A DNA stretch of 64,000 nt from assembly GCF_030125375.1 (NCBI RefSeq), contig NZ_JASJUU010000003.1:572247-636246 (forward strand). Direction: 5' to 3'. Both the position numbers and the translations under genes were made by a program. Positions 18,900 through 28,611 of the stretch are shown here, in pieces (position 1 is the stretch's first letter; each line of letters begins with the position of its first letter). This stretch comes from Pseudoalteromonas umbrosa. GTDB taxonomy: Bacteria > Pseudomonadota > Gammaproteobacteria > Enterobacterales > Alteromonadaceae. Under the pieces are notes generated by a model that saw only the letters and a program-made list of their open reading frames with translations, searched no databases and was not told where the DNA came from.

Positions 18900-21522
18900 A
18901 CCAACGCTCCATGATTGATTTGATGTCGTGTAGCCTTATGGGTTTACATAAGAAGTCGTTCATACCTATGGAGGTACACAAGTCCCTTTCCCCCTGCATC
19001 ACAGCCCCAGTTACTGCGATTATTGGTACTGGCGACTGATCTGTTTTTGCTTCTTCGGTTCTGATCTGTTTAGTCATTTCATACCCGTCAACTTTAGGCA
19101 TATGACAGTCGGTTAAGATGAGCTTATAAGTTCCACTATGCCAAAAGTTAAATCCTTCAGCGCCATTGTTGGCAACATCGCAAGATAAACCCAATTTAGC
19201 TAATTGGCTCTTTATTAGCTTTTGATTGAATGGGTTGTCTTCTACTAACAGAATGTCATGTATGTCGTATTCTGCTACCAAAGGGTTATCTTCCTCATTT
19301 ACAGAGGCTTCAATAGAGTCATCAGTATCAAAATCTAAGGAAAAGTCTTCAATAAGAAGCTGCTCCTGTTGCTGGGCATTAATTTGCTTTTCTAAGAGTT
19401 TGAGCGTGATAGGTTGGTTAGAAAATACTGCTAAAAATGGGGCCGATAACGCGATAAGCTCAACCAGTGAACGGTCAGAATAAACAATCACTTTATGTAT
19501 TTTTGAAAGCATCTCGATATGTTTTGAAAACCTTTCTAATTCGTTAGTCAGGACAACGTTATGCTTTATTTCTGAATTAGGTGTAATTTGGTTGTTTTCC
19601 AAATCGATTATGTTTACTGCAAAAGCACATTCTAGGAGTTGGAGTATATGCTGGTTTTTTTCTGATAACGTGCCTATTAGATAACAATTGAGTGCACTTT
19701 TTTCTTCGATACTCCCCTCTGCAAGTTCAAGCCAAAAAGGGGCTGTTATTGTAAATTGACTGCCGACTCCGAGTTCACTTTCTACGGAGATTTTTCCACC
19801 CATTAGGTCGATAAGTTTGCCGCAAATTGAAAGTCCTAAGCCCGTACCACCGAACTTTCTTGTGGTAGATTTTTCTGCTTGTGTAAACGGCGTAAATAGT
19901 TTCTGAATTGTCTCACTACTCATGCCGACACCGCTATCAGACACTGTAACAATGACTTCACTTTGATAGATATTAAGTTTGTTAACATGTGTCTTTACAG
20001 TAATTTTTTTGATTGGAACGGAATCGCAATTAGTAAATTTGACAGCATTACTCAAGATATTGAGTAAAACTTGTAAAAATCTATTTTCATCGCCTTTTAA
20101 AATCACTGATTCAGTAAATGATTCGAAGATATTTAGTTCAATATCCTTTTCTTTTGCTGTTGCACTGAAAGTGTTTACCACATTTGTGATAACAGAAGGC
20201 AAGTCAAATTTGACGGTTTCAAGTTCAAGCTTACCAGCCTCAATTTTATTTAAATCCAGCAAATCATTTAAAATTGTAATTAGGTGGTTTGCAGAAGTAG
20301 ACGCTGTTTCGACCAAGTCTTTAGGCTCATGAGAGAGTGTACTATGAGAAAGTAAATCTAATGCACCAATAATGCCATTGAGTGGAGTTCTTAACTCGTG
20401 ACTTATCATGGATAAAAATTCAGATTTAATTTTATTGGCTTGTTCAGCTTTTTGCAGTGTTTTATGTAATTCGGCTGTTCTATCATTAACCCGAGTTTCT
20501 AACTCTGAATTAAGTCTTTTAAGTGCTAATTGTGTTGTGTGGATTTCAGTTTGGTCGACACAGACACCATCTATGCGGCAATATTCTCCTTTATAGTTTT
20601 TACCAACGCGGCCCTGTGCGAAGACGTAAATAACTTCTCCGCTCTTGAGAATACTTCGGTAATGTTGTTTAAATTCAACACCAGTACGCAAGCTTTCTTC
20701 TAGTGCAATTTGAACGCGAGGTTTATCCTCAGGGTGAAGTAATTCAACCCACTTATCTAAATCCCCTATGTCCTCTGGTGACAGTTTGAAGATGTTGTTG
20801 GCCAGCATATCCCATTTCCAAAGCCATTGGTGCCCTGATTTGGTGGCACGCCAAGTTCCTATTTTTCCTGCTTCTATCGCCAATTGTTTACTTTCATCGG
20901 CGTCGTTTAGAGCTATGACAGTGGTTTTCTCAACGGTACAATCTTGCAAGGTGCCATTGATCCATTGCTCACTTGATTTATGAAGGCAGCTTCCCTTCAG
21001 TGCAAACCAAGATTTTTGACCTGATAGCTTTAACCTAAACTCAAATTGTAATGGCACACCAAACTGAACATGGTTTTCGAAGAAAAGTGGAAATAATGCT
21101 CTATCGTCACAGTGCACGAGTGATAATAATTTACGCCAAGTTAGTTTAATGTTTGGATTTATCCCCAGTATTCGCTTCGAAATATCAGAAAGGTATATCG
21201 TTTTTGTCTCGATGTTGTAGCGCCAGATCCCAATGCTTGAACTACTGATTGCATCAACTAAAAAGTCTAAATGTTCAGTATTGTTTTTTTGCTCTTGCAG
21301 TAAAAAGCAATAGCCATTTTGACAGCTATAACGGTTGAATATAAAGCGATGGGACTGATATGAGCCAATTGAGAGATCATCTGTTATGGATTCAATTTCG
21401 AATATTTCTTTTAGGTCTAAGCCTATAAGTTTCTTTTTGTTTAGCAGCTCTGTTGCGGCTTGGCTTACAAATCTAATTTGCAAGTTGAGATCAGTAATTA
21501 TGTGAGGAGTGTTACTGTCCAT
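18883..21522 (-). CDS. Cytosolic PAS hybrid sensor histidine kinase
   Basis: An 879-residue kinase without membrane helices. Three PAS-like domains occupy about residues 1-75, 85-200 and 215-325 (the second and third of PAS_3 type, with WRKLLSLVHCDDR and WVELLHPEDKPR). A coiled coil precedes HisKA with SMISHELRTPLNGIIGA, then HATPase with NILSNAVKFT, VSDSGVGMSS and GGTGLGLSI. A receiver-like remnant at about 620-720 is followed by a canonical receiver (ILLVEDNPFNQKLI; Asp in LILTDCHMPKVDG; CKPIRLHD). This is the BarA/EvgS-like arrangement without its own HPt; a separate HPt gene follows. The cytosolic PAS domains imply an intracellular or diffusible signal such as redox or a ligand. Confidence 0.92.
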   Translation of the reverse strand: MDSNTPHIITDLNLQIRFVSQAATELLNKKKLIGLDLKEIFEIESITDDLSIGSYQSHRFIFNRYSCQNGYCFLLQEQKNNTEHLDFLVDAISSSSIGIWRYNIETKTIYLSDISKRILGINPNIKLTWRKLLSLVHCDDRALFPLFFENHVQFGVPLQFEFRLKLSGQKSWFALKGSCLHKSSEQWINGTLQDCTVEKTTVIALNDADESKQLAIEAGKIGTWRATKSGHQWLWKWDMLANNIFKLSPEDIGDLDKWVELLHPEDKPRVQIALEESLRTGVEFKQHYRSILKSGEVIYVFAQGRVGKNYKGEYCRIDGVCVDQTEIHTTQLALKRLNSELETRVNDRTAELHKTLQKAEQANKIKSEFLSMISHELRTPLNGIIGALDLLSHSTLSHEPKDLVETASTSANHLITILNDLLDLNKIEAGKLELETVKFDLPSVITNVVNTFSATAKEKDIELNIFESFTESVILKGDENRFLQVLLNILSNAVKFTNCDSVPIKKITVKTHVNKLNIYQSEVIVTVSDSGVGMSSETIQKLFTPFTQAEKSTTRKFGGTGLGLSICGKLIDLMGGKISVESELGVGSQFTITAPFWLELAEGSIEEKSALNCYLIGTLSEKNQHILQLLECAFAVNIIDLENNQITPNSEIKHNVVLTNELERFSKHIEMLSKIHKVIVYSDRSLVELIALSAPFLAVFSNQPITLKLLEKQINAQQQEQLLIEDFSLDFDTDDSIEASVNEEDNPLVAEYDIHDILLVEDNPFNQKLIKSQLAKLGLSCDVANNGAEGFNFWHSGTYKLILTDCHMPKVDGYEMTKQIRTEEAKTDQSPVPIIAVTGAVMQGERDLCTSIGMNDFLCKPIRLHDIKSIMERWYEHST

Positions 21523-21689
21523 GCTGTCCTTGCCGCTTAAACTCTATCATCGTTAATTTTAAATATAGCAGCAATCTAATACATGGCAGCTTTATGTTAG
21601 CTTATGTAATAACTCTTAACCTCTTCGGCTAATCAAAGAAGAAGTAAAAAGTAGCTAATAAGGCCTGTTGACTTTTATATGATTGATAA

Positions 21690-21710
21690 GAGGCAGCTAA
21701 TTACTGCCTC
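21690..21710 (-). terminator. Stem-loop downstream of the GH92 gene
   Basis: GAGGCAG and CTGCCTC form a perfect 7-bp stem around CTAATTA, starting about 20 bases after the GH92 stop. The following minus-strand sequence is only moderately T-rich (CTTATC), so it may be a weak terminator. Confidence 0.55.
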
Positions 21711-21728
21711 TGAATGAGAACTATGTTG

Positions 21729-24227
21729 TTATCTATTTGTAGGAGAATAACTCGGTGGTCTATTCTCGATAGCCTGGCCAAAGCTTTTATTTGGTACATC
21801 GCTCAGTGTAAAGTCTAATGTCACAGACTTATTTATATATGCTTCGTTAATCCAGCTATTTAAGCTAGGTTTGCCATTCACATGTAGTGAGTTGATGTAA
21901 ATATTATCGTTTGATGCTCCTGGCGCATGAATGGTTAAATTACCAATTTTTGCAGAGGTAAACTGTGGGCTTGATAACACTAAATCGGCACGTCCGGGGT
22001 ATTTTGGATAAATACCTAAGCTGCTGAATACATACCAAGATGACATTTGACCCAAGTCATCCTGACCTGGAATACCATCTGGCGCATCAAGCCATAATTG
22101 CTTCATTGTTTCGCGAACAGTTTGCTGTGTTTTGTACGCATCGCCTGTATGTAGGTACATCCAAGGAGACAAAATGGAAGGCTGGTTAGATACATCGGCA
22201 TACTCAGCTGAGTCACGATATAGCACCCAAGATCCATCTGGCTTTTTGAAGTGGTCATCAAGCCTTTGGCTCATGGCTGTCTCACCGCCAAGAACCTTGG
22301 CAAGCCCAGCGCCGTCATGTGGTATCATCCATAAATACTGAGCAGGACTACCTTCTACGAATAGGTGGCCTGAGAATGCATCAAATTCATTTTTCCAGCT
22401 GCCGTCTTGATTACGACCTTGAATATATCCCAATGTATCAGTGGCGTTCGGGTTATAAATGTTTCTCCAATAACCTGCTTCATCAACAAATCGTTTTGCG
22501 TCGTCTTCTTTACCTAAGCGCTTAGCAAGTTGAGCCAAAGAGAAATAGCTTGATGCTTGCTCTAGTGTTTCCGATGCACCTTCCCAGCTATTAGATTGCT
22601 CTGAAATGTAACCTATTTCTTGCCATTGATCTAAAGAAGGCTTTTGACCACGACAGAATACCGGACAACCAACATCAGACAAGTCGAACTCAGTAGGTGT
22701 AATTGCTGCTTTTTTGAGTGAATTATATGCACCGTTTACATCAAAGTCTTTAGCACCAAAGGCAACAAAATTTGCTATGGCAATTGTTGATGGGTCACCA
22801 CTCATGACGCCGGTTGGGCCGGCGTTATGTGTCCAACGGTCCCAAATCCCATTAAATTGATTAGCCTGATTGTATAGTGACTGTGCAATATCATTGCCTC
22901 TGGTTTGGTCTAATAAGGTAACAAGCTGCAATTGTGAGCGATATACATCCCATCCTGAAAAGTTCGCATATTGCGCCGTTTGGTTGGTACTAATGCTATG
23001 TATTTTTTGATCAAAGCCCATGTATTCGCCGTTTACGTCAGAAAATACATTTGGATGGAATAAGCTGTGGTAAAGCGCAGTGTAAAATACTCTTAATTTG
23101 CTTGAGTCTTGTGATTCAACTTGAATTTTTGACAGCTCGTTGTCCCAAGCTGTTTGTGAGTTAGTTTTTAACTGAGCAAATGTCTGTTTCCCTTGCTCTT
23201 TTGCTAGGTTCTCTCTGGCATTATCCAAACTAACATAGGAGATCCCCACGCGCATTTGAACTGTATCACCATTGTTAATACCAAGATCTACCCATACACC
23301 AGAACCTTTCCCAATGTCTGGCCAACCATTATCTCCATAGCCCATACCGCCTTTTGACGAAACTGCCCCTTGCTTGACTTGATCATCTTTCCAAGCACCT
23401 GAGCCAGTAATAGGTTTATCGAGCTTTGCAACAAAATGCAGTGTGTAGTAATCCCGTTGATTATACTCGCCAAGATAACCGCAAAAATTGCCTGATGTAA
23501 CATAACCTGTGATTTCGCCGCGTTCGGCGTCTACTTTTGCATAAGCGTCACCACTGCCAAGTTGCGAATATGCTGTTCTAAACAGCAGTTTTGCATTGTC
23601 CGATTGTTCAAAAGTAAACTTTGCAATGCCCGTTCGGGTTGTTGCTGCTAATTTGACATCAACGCCGTTATCAAGGCCTACTTGGTAATATCCCGGGATG
23701 GCTGTTTCATCATCATGGCTAAACCCAGCGCTGTAGTAAGCGTTGATTGGATCTGTTGCAGGCGAGAACGAAATATCTTTTGTGAATGGCATAACGGGAA
23801 TGTCGCCTGAAGCACCTAGGCAGCCTGTTCCTGATAATCGAGTGAATGAAAACCCTTTTACGCGACTTGCTTGATAGTTATATCCGCCAGGTGAGACTGG
23901 TACTCGCTTGTTTTCCTCAAGTATTTTTTTTGAAATACCTTCAGATTCAGCCATTAAGTCTTCGGTATACGCATGTTCTGGACCGAAATTAAACATACCA
24001 AAAGGAACCACCGCGCCGGGTGTTACGTTACCAGCTTGACGATGATTGTAAGGGCCTTTAGTACCGATTAATGGGTTCACATAAGTTACGACATCAGTGA
24101 CGTAGTTAGCTTGCTTTACTTTATCAGCCGAAGTTTGAGACTCATTTTGTCCCGTACTACACGCAGTGAGCACAGCTAAGCTGAGTGGTATAAGAATATG
24201 ATTTTTGCTTTTTGTAATATGATTCAT
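21729..24227 (-). CDS. GH92-family alpha-mannosidase-like lipoprotein
   Basis: The start is the ATG at 24227, which follows AGGG and gives a lipoprotein signal peptide ending LTAC; an earlier ATG at 24254 would add nine residues before it. The mature protein is about 810 residues. The N-terminal domain begins VNPLIGTKGPYNHRQAGNVTPGAVVPFGMFNFGP, a clear GH92 beginning. The C-terminal catalytic domain contains DAPDGIPGQDDLGQMSSWYV and FSSLGIYPKYPG, the family signature. GH92 enzymes are Ca2+-dependent exo-alpha-mannosidases acting on mannans or N-glycans. The lipobox suggests attachment to the outer membrane. It lies alone, divergent from a two-component system, with no sugar transporter nearby. 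Confidence 0.9.
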   Translation of the reverse strand: MNHITKSKNHILIPLSLAVLTACSTGQNESQTSADKVKQANYVTDVVTYVNPLIGTKGPYNHRQAGNVTPGAVVPFGMFNFGPEHAYTEDLMAESEGISKKILEENKRVPVSPGGYNYQASRVKGFSFTRLSGTGCLGASGDIPVMPFTKDISFSPATDPINAYYSAGFSHDDETAIPGYYQVGLDNGVDVKLAATTRTGIAKFTFEQSDNAKLLFRTAYSQLGSGDAYAKVDAERGEITGYVTSGNFCGYLGEYNQRDYYTLHFVAKLDKPITGSGAWKDDQVKQGAVSSKGGMGYGDNGWPDIGKGSGVWVDLGINNGDTVQMRVGISYVSLDNARENLAKEQGKQTFAQLKTNSQTAWDNELSKIQVESQDSSKLRVFYTALYHSLFHPNVFSDVNGEYMGFDQKIHSISTNQTAQYANFSGWDVYRSQLQLVTLLDQTRGNDIAQSLYNQANQFNGIWDRWTHNAGPTGVMSGDPSTIAIANFVAFGAKDFDVNGAYNSLKKAAITPTEFDLSDVGCPVFCRGQKPSLDQWQEIGYISEQSNSWEGASETLEQASSYFSLAQLAKRLGKEDDAKRFVDEAGYWRNIYNPNATDTLGYIQGRNQDGSWKNEFDAFSGHLFVEGSPAQYLWMIPHDGAGLAKVLGGETAMSQRLDDHFKKPDGSWVLYRDSAEYADVSNQPSILSPWMYLHTGDAYKTQQTVRETMKQLWLDAPDGIPGQDDLGQMSSWYVFSSLGIYPKYPGRADLVLSSPQFTSAKIGNLTIHAPGASNDNIYINSLHVNGKPSLNSWINEAYINKSVTLDFTLSDVPNKSFGQAIENRPPSYSPTNR

Positions 24228-24254
24228 GGTGAACCCTAATTTAGAACGTTCCAA

Positions 24255-24558
24255 AAAAATAATGCGTCGAAAAAGTGAATTGCTTAGAAGATGCCACTTT
24301 TTGATTGTAATGTAAAATTTCGATGCGTTAATTTACGTTTTTTTAGCGATGGTTTACAAGATTGTTGTTTTAACTTGTTATTTGAAGATTTTTCGTAAAG
24401 GTAAATCGTTGCGTATGGTTGCATTTCTCCAAATACATAACCCGATCAGTCAGGCTTGAATTCATGTCGCTTATAACATCTTAAAACAATACAAATTTGT
24501 ATATTTGAAATCTAAACCTATGCGTTAAACTTAGTAAAAAGCATTATAAGAATGACAT
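24255..24558. other. Divergent promoter region between GH92 and the two-component genes
   Basis: About 300 bases without genes. It holds the palindrome at 24489 and a TAAACTTAG motif at 24526, both discussed with the DUF1800 promoter. Promoter elements for the GH92 gene could not be fixed. Confidence 0.55.
24489..24502. promoter_or_regulatory. Palindrome ATACAA-AT-TTGTAT upstream of the response regulator
   Basis: A perfect 14-bp palindrome 57 bases before the ATG of the response regulator. The same arms, with a TT centre, recur at 26616 in front of the DUF1800 gene. Two copies of one arm pair at the two ends of the two-component operon suggest a shared operator. Confidence 0.55.
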
Positions 24559-25233
24559 ATGAACATATTGATTGTTGAAGATGATTTGGATACTGCCGCC
24601 TTTATTGAAAAAGGGTTACTACAACATGGAGAACTTGTTAAGCATGTTGCCTCAGCGCAAGAAGGTATATTGGTGGCATCTTCAACTGAGTTTGATGTAA
24701 TAATATTCGACAGACTCCTACCAAATATGGATGGGCTAGATGCTGTTAAAGTACTTCGAGCGAGTGGTATTCTCACTCCTATAATCATACTAACCGCACT
24801 TGGTGATACAGTAGACAGAGTTGATGGCTTAAACGCTGGCGCAGATGATTATTTGGTAAAGCCTTTTGACTTTTCGGAACTCTACGCAAGGCTGAAAGCC
24901 TTAACTAGGCGAAAGCCTATTTCTAAAGTGTTACTGTCATTAAGCTTGGGCGATTTAGTATTGGAAAGAACTAGCCGGAAAGTCATCAGAGCAGGCCGAC
25001 AGATAGAGTTAAATACCAAAGAGTATCAAATTCTTGAATTTCTCATGCAAACGCCTGGTCAGTTGGTGACTAAAACCATGCTACTTGAAAAGGTTTGGGG
25101 TTTTAGTTTTGATCCAAAAACCAGTTTGGTTCAAACTCATGTTAGTCGACTGAGAAACAAAATTGACAAGCCGTTTGATCTTGAACTCATCAAAACTGTA
25201 CGCGGTTGTGGATACATTATTTCTGATGAATAA
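24559..25233 (+). CDS. OmpR/PhoB-family response regulator
   Basis: A 224-residue regulator with acidic residues E7-D8-D9, phospho-acceptor Asp51 in VIIFDRLLPNMDG and Lys in VKPFDFSEL, followed by a winged helix containing ELNTKEYQILEFLMQTPGQLV, TSLVQTHVSRLRNKI and a final RGCGYIIS. The kinase start lies inside its stop region (8-base overlap). It probably regulates its own operon and the neighbouring DUF1800/DUF1501 genes through the shared palindrome. Confidence 0.93.
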   Translation: MNILIVEDDLDTAAFIEKGLLQHGELVKHVASAQEGILVASSTEFDVIIFDRLLPNMDGLDAVKVLRASGILTPIIILTALGDTVDRVDGLNAGADDYLVKPFDFSELYARLKALTRRKPISKVLLSLSLGDLVLERTSRKVIRAGRQIELNTKEYQILEFLMQTPGQLVTKTMLLEKVWGFSFDPKTSLVQTHVSRLRNKIDKPFDLELIKTVRGCGYIISDE

Positions 25234-26614
25234 TTTGCTCTCTCGAACATTACTTTTGAAGTCATTACTTATTAGTATTGCCTGTACAGCAGGCTTTATG
25301 ACCATTTTCTTTATTGCCTCTATATTTAAATTGGCTCATCTTTCTTCTGAACAGCAACATGAGTTAGTTGATTATATCGAAGAAGTTCAATCTTTGTATG
25401 ACGAAGATGGTCTTCAAACTATGCTTACAGAATTAGATTTAGAGTCAAAACCTATTTGGAACAAAAAGCAGAGTATTGAGAGGTTATCTGATCACGAATC
25501 CATATTCTCTATTACTCAAGGAAATACGCTTTTGGTAGGTAGTGAGGTAGATATTCCCTTTGAAGCCAAACCCATTTGGAGTTATTTAGATTTTGATAAT
25601 GGACATGAAATTAAGGTTTTAGTGTATTCAAAAGTGTTAGAGGATACATTGCTGCTAAAAGTTGCGCAGCCTAACAGTTATGAGAGTGGACTCGCATCAG
25701 GTGTGCTAGTTAATGTTGGCATGTTTAGCTCTTTTTTAATATTCATTGTTGCATTTTTAATAAGCTATTTTGCAAGTTTTCGAAGCCAGCGAACATTACT
25801 TGACATAAAAAAACAAATGCATATTATATCAAACTCTCCGGACTCTTCACGATTGTCTGTTAAATCTAAGACGACAATGCCTAGTGAGTTTGCAAGTTAT
25901 ACCAATGAGATGCTCGATAAGATTAGTGCATTACATGGCACGACAAAAACGATGTCGACAGGTATTGCTCACGATTTAAAAACCCCTCTTTCAAGAGTTG
26001 TAAATCGCCTGCAAAGTATGCGTCAAGACATCACTGATACCCAAGCGATTGAGTTACATATCAATAAAGCTAGCCAAGATCTTAATGCTGTCATTTCTAC
26101 ATTTAATAACCTTGTTCGACTGAATGCGATTGAATCAGGTAAACATAAACAGAAGTTTGAATTAGTTAACCTATCAGAGTTAGTTAACGATCTAGCGCTT
26201 AGTTACGAGCCCGTTTTTGAAGACTCTGGCAGAAAGTTCAGTCACTCTGCTGTTGATAACGTTATTTGTTTTGGCGAAACTGATTTATTAAATCAGCTAC
26301 TGTGTAATTTGTTAGAAAACGCGCTTGAATATAGTAGCGCAGACGCGAATGTTTGGATAAGGCTGCAAAGTCATACCAGTGGCGCATTACTGCAAGTTGG
26401 AGACGATGGTCCCGGCATCCACTTAGATGACCAACCACATGTCTTTGAGCGTTTTTTTCGTGCTGATGTAAGTAGGTCTAAGCCGGGGAATGGCTTAGGT
26501 TTGAGTATCGTTAAAGCGATTTGTGACGTACATGATGCAAAGTTGGTTTTGCTACCAAATCAATTCGGCGCCGTTTTTAATATAGAAATACCGGTCTCAA
26601 GTACACCATTGTGA
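25226..26614 (+). CDS. Sensor histidine kinase paired with the preceding regulator
   Basis: A 462-residue kinase starting at the ATG at 25226, which overlaps the regulator stop by 8 bases and begins the membrane helix directly; a longer in-frame extension is not needed. First membrane helix about residues 10-32, periplasmic sensor to about 165, second helix about 170-195, HAMP-like linker, HisKA with AHDLKTPLSRVVNRLQSM, and HATPase with LLENALEYSS, VGDDGPGIHLDD and GNGLGLSIVK. It resembles small QseC/CusS-like envelope sensors. The signal is unknown. Confidence 0.92.
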   Translation: MNNLLSRTLLLKSLLISIACTAGFMTIFFIASIFKLAHLSSEQQHELVDYIEEVQSLYDEDGLQTMLTELDLESKPIWNKKQSIERLSDHESIFSITQGNTLLVGSEVDIPFEAKPIWSYLDFDNGHEIKVLVYSKVLEDTLLLKVAQPNSYESGLASGVLVNVGMFSSFLIFIVAFLISYFASFRSQRTLLDIKKQMHIISNSPDSSRLSVKSKTTMPSEFASYTNEMLDKISALHGTTKTMSTGIAHDLKTPLSRVVNRLQSMRQDITDTQAIELHINKASQDLNAVISTFNNLVRLNAIESGKHKQKFELVNLSELVNDLALSYEPVFEDSGRKFSHSAVDNVICFGETDLLNQLLCNLLENALEYSSADANVWIRLQSHTSGALLQVGDDGPGIHLDDQPHVFERFFRADVSRSKPGNGLGLSIVKAICDVHDAKLVLLPNQFGAVFNIEIPVSSTPL

Positions 26615-26615
26615 T

Positions 26616-26633
26616 CCATACAATTTTGTATGG
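26616..26633. promoter_or_regulatory. Palindrome CCATACAA-TT-TTGTATGG before the DUF1800 gene
   Basis: An 18-bp perfect palindrome starting one base after the kinase stop codon and about 80 bases before the DUF1800 start. Its ATACAA-N2-TTGTAT core matches the palindrome in front of the upstream response regulator gene. Confidence 0.6.
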
Positions 26634-26699
26634 TAAATGTATGTGAGTTGTAACACACAAATTTACTACTTACCCTAAACTTAGTCTAATCATGAAGTG

Positions 26700-26714
26700 A
26701 ACTTAGGCTAAGTT
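26700..26714. promoter_or_regulatory. Palindrome over the ribosome-binding region of the DUF1800 gene
   Basis: AACTTAG-G-CTAAGTT is a perfect 7-1-7 inverted repeat ending directly before the ATG. It includes the only purine-rich bases available for ribosome binding. A further CTAAACTTAG lies 16 bases upstream. It could be an operator or a small RNA hairpin limiting translation. Confidence 0.4.
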
Positions 26715-28598
26715 ATGAATCGATATATAAGAATAAAAACGTTATTTATTGCGTTTATTATCATTTGCTTATCAGGTTGTGGTGGGGGTGGCTCTGAACA
26801 AAGCCCAACTACTGACAATCAAAGCCAACAAACAAACCAAGCAAATAATAATAACTCAAATAATCCCAGTGATGACAACAACATTGATCCAGAGTCAAAT
26901 AATGATGATTTATCGGACAACGATGACGCTGATCAAACCCCTACCCTATCTGATACAACCTTCTCTTCACAAGCGAAGGTTTCAAGGTTTTTGCAGCAAG
27001 CAACTTTTGGTCCTACGCCTACATTGTTATCTGAACTAGAAAACAAGAGTGCTTCAGAGTGGTATCTAAGTCAGCTCAAAGTGTCACCGAGTTTGATTTT
27101 ACCAAGTGTTGAAGCGCAAGCACCGAGTGATCCTGAAGAAGATTTTAATTTGTTTTACATTGAGCAAACGAGTTTTGCATTTTGGAGAAATAGTATAGGT
27201 GCACCTGATCAACTAAGACAGCGTGCAGCCTTTGCATTATCTGAAATCTTAGTTGTGTCAAATGGCGGTGGTGAAGTCTTAACTGATGTCCCTGAAGCAG
27301 TTGCTGCCTACCAAGACATTCTTATAAATAATGCTTTTGGAAATTATAGAACGTTATTAGAACGTGTAACTTATTCTCCTGCAATGGGTCACTATTTGAC
27401 TTATATGGGCAGTGAGAAAGGCAATGACGAAACAGGAAGAATGCCAGATGAAAATTATGCTCGAGAGCTACTACAGTTATTTACATTAGGTGTTGTTGCG
27501 TTAAATAAAGATGGCAGTGAACAACTAGACTCAAAGGGCAATACAATTGAACTTTATGACAATTCTGATATTACTGGTTTAGCTCGCGTTTTCACTGGTC
27601 TAAATTTAAATGAGGATGATCCTGAGGAGTTTTTAGGTAAACGATTTAGTGTGCCAATGGCAGTATTTTCGGATTCACATTCAGAAAAAGAAAAATCATT
27701 TTTGGGGCACACGATAGCAGCCGGTACAGATGCACAGACATCAATTACTCAGGCACTAGACCTTATCTTCGACCACCAAAACTTAGCACCATTTGTTACT
27801 AAGCAACTTATACAAAGATTGATCACTTCTAATCCGAGTCCTGATTACGTTCAGCGTGTTGTGACGGCATTTGAGTCAGGTAATTTTACATTGCCGGATG
27901 GGCGTGAAGTGGGTGCTAACCAACGAGGTGATCTTAGTGCGACATTTGCTGCGATTCTTTTTGATCAAGAAGCAAGAGATCCCAACCAACAAACGGGGGG
28001 AAAAATTCGTGAACCTATTCTTAGATTTACGCAGTGGGCTCGGGCGTTTGAACTAACGAATATCACGCCTGAGTTTGTTCCGCAATTGTGGGATACCAGT
28101 GCCAGCGCAGATCTTGCTCAGCATCCCTACCGCTCCCCCAGTGTTTTTAATTTTTTTCGTCCTGGATATAAAGCGCCTGGGAGTGTCACTGCTGCAAATG
28201 GTTTAGTTTCTCCAGAGCTACAGATAACCAATGCTAGCTCCATACCGGGATACATTAACTTCATGACGTATTTTATTACCGGCCAACAACAAGAAGCTGA
28301 CCTAGAAGAGCTGAAAGAAGAGTTTGATGAAATAGGCACCGATCTTAACTTTGACCAAGCATTATTGAGTTTTAAACCTAATTATGATCGATTGCTGAGT
28401 GTTGCAAATGATCCCACAGCACTCATCGACCAACTTAACCTTCTCCTTTGTGCTAACCAGTTAAGTGATCAAACACAACAAAGTATTAAGCAAGTGATTG
28501 GCTCGATAGGAGAGGATGAAGAAGATGGGTTTCTTGATCGAGTACATTTGTCCATCTTAATGGTCATGTCATCTCCTGATTATCTTGTTCAAAAATAG
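26715..28598 (+). CDS. DUF1800-family secreted lipoprotein
   Basis: A 627-residue protein. It starts with a lipoprotein signal (IAFIIICLSGCGGGG), then a low-complexity Asn/Asp/Ser/Gln linker of about 60 residues. The DUF1800 domain follows, starting at ARFLQQATFGPTP-like VSRFLQQATFGPTPTLL, with GRMPDENYARELLQLFTLGVV and PSVFNFFRPGYKAPG as conserved segments. DUF1800 genes nearly always precede DUF1501 genes, as here. The molecular role is unknown; secretion with the partner protein is expected. The linker suggests surface display. Confidence 0.88.
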   Translation: MNRYIRIKTLFIAFIIICLSGCGGGGSEQSPTTDNQSQQTNQANNNNSNNPSDDNNIDPESNNDDLSDNDDADQTPTLSDTTFSSQAKVSRFLQQATFGPTPTLLSELENKSASEWYLSQLKVSPSLILPSVEAQAPSDPEEDFNLFYIEQTSFAFWRNSIGAPDQLRQRAAFALSEILVVSNGGGEVLTDVPEAVAAYQDILINNAFGNYRTLLERVTYSPAMGHYLTYMGSEKGNDETGRMPDENYARELLQLFTLGVVALNKDGSEQLDSKGNTIELYDNSDITGLARVFTGLNLNEDDPEEFLGKRFSVPMAVFSDSHSEKEKSFLGHTIAAGTDAQTSITQALDLIFDHQNLAPFVTKQLIQRLITSNPSPDYVQRVVTAFESGNFTLPDGREVGANQRGDLSATFAAILFDQEARDPNQQTGGKIREPILRFTQWARAFELTNITPEFVPQLWDTSASADLAQHPYRSPSVFNFFRPGYKAPGSVTAANGLVSPELQITNASSIPGYINFMTYFITGQQQEADLEELKEEFDEIGTDLNFDQALLSFKPNYDRLLSVANDPTALIDQLNLLLCANQLSDQTQQSIKQVIGSIGEDEEDGFLDRVHLSILMVMSSPDYLVQK

Positions 28599-28611
28599 AG
28601 GGCTAATAACA

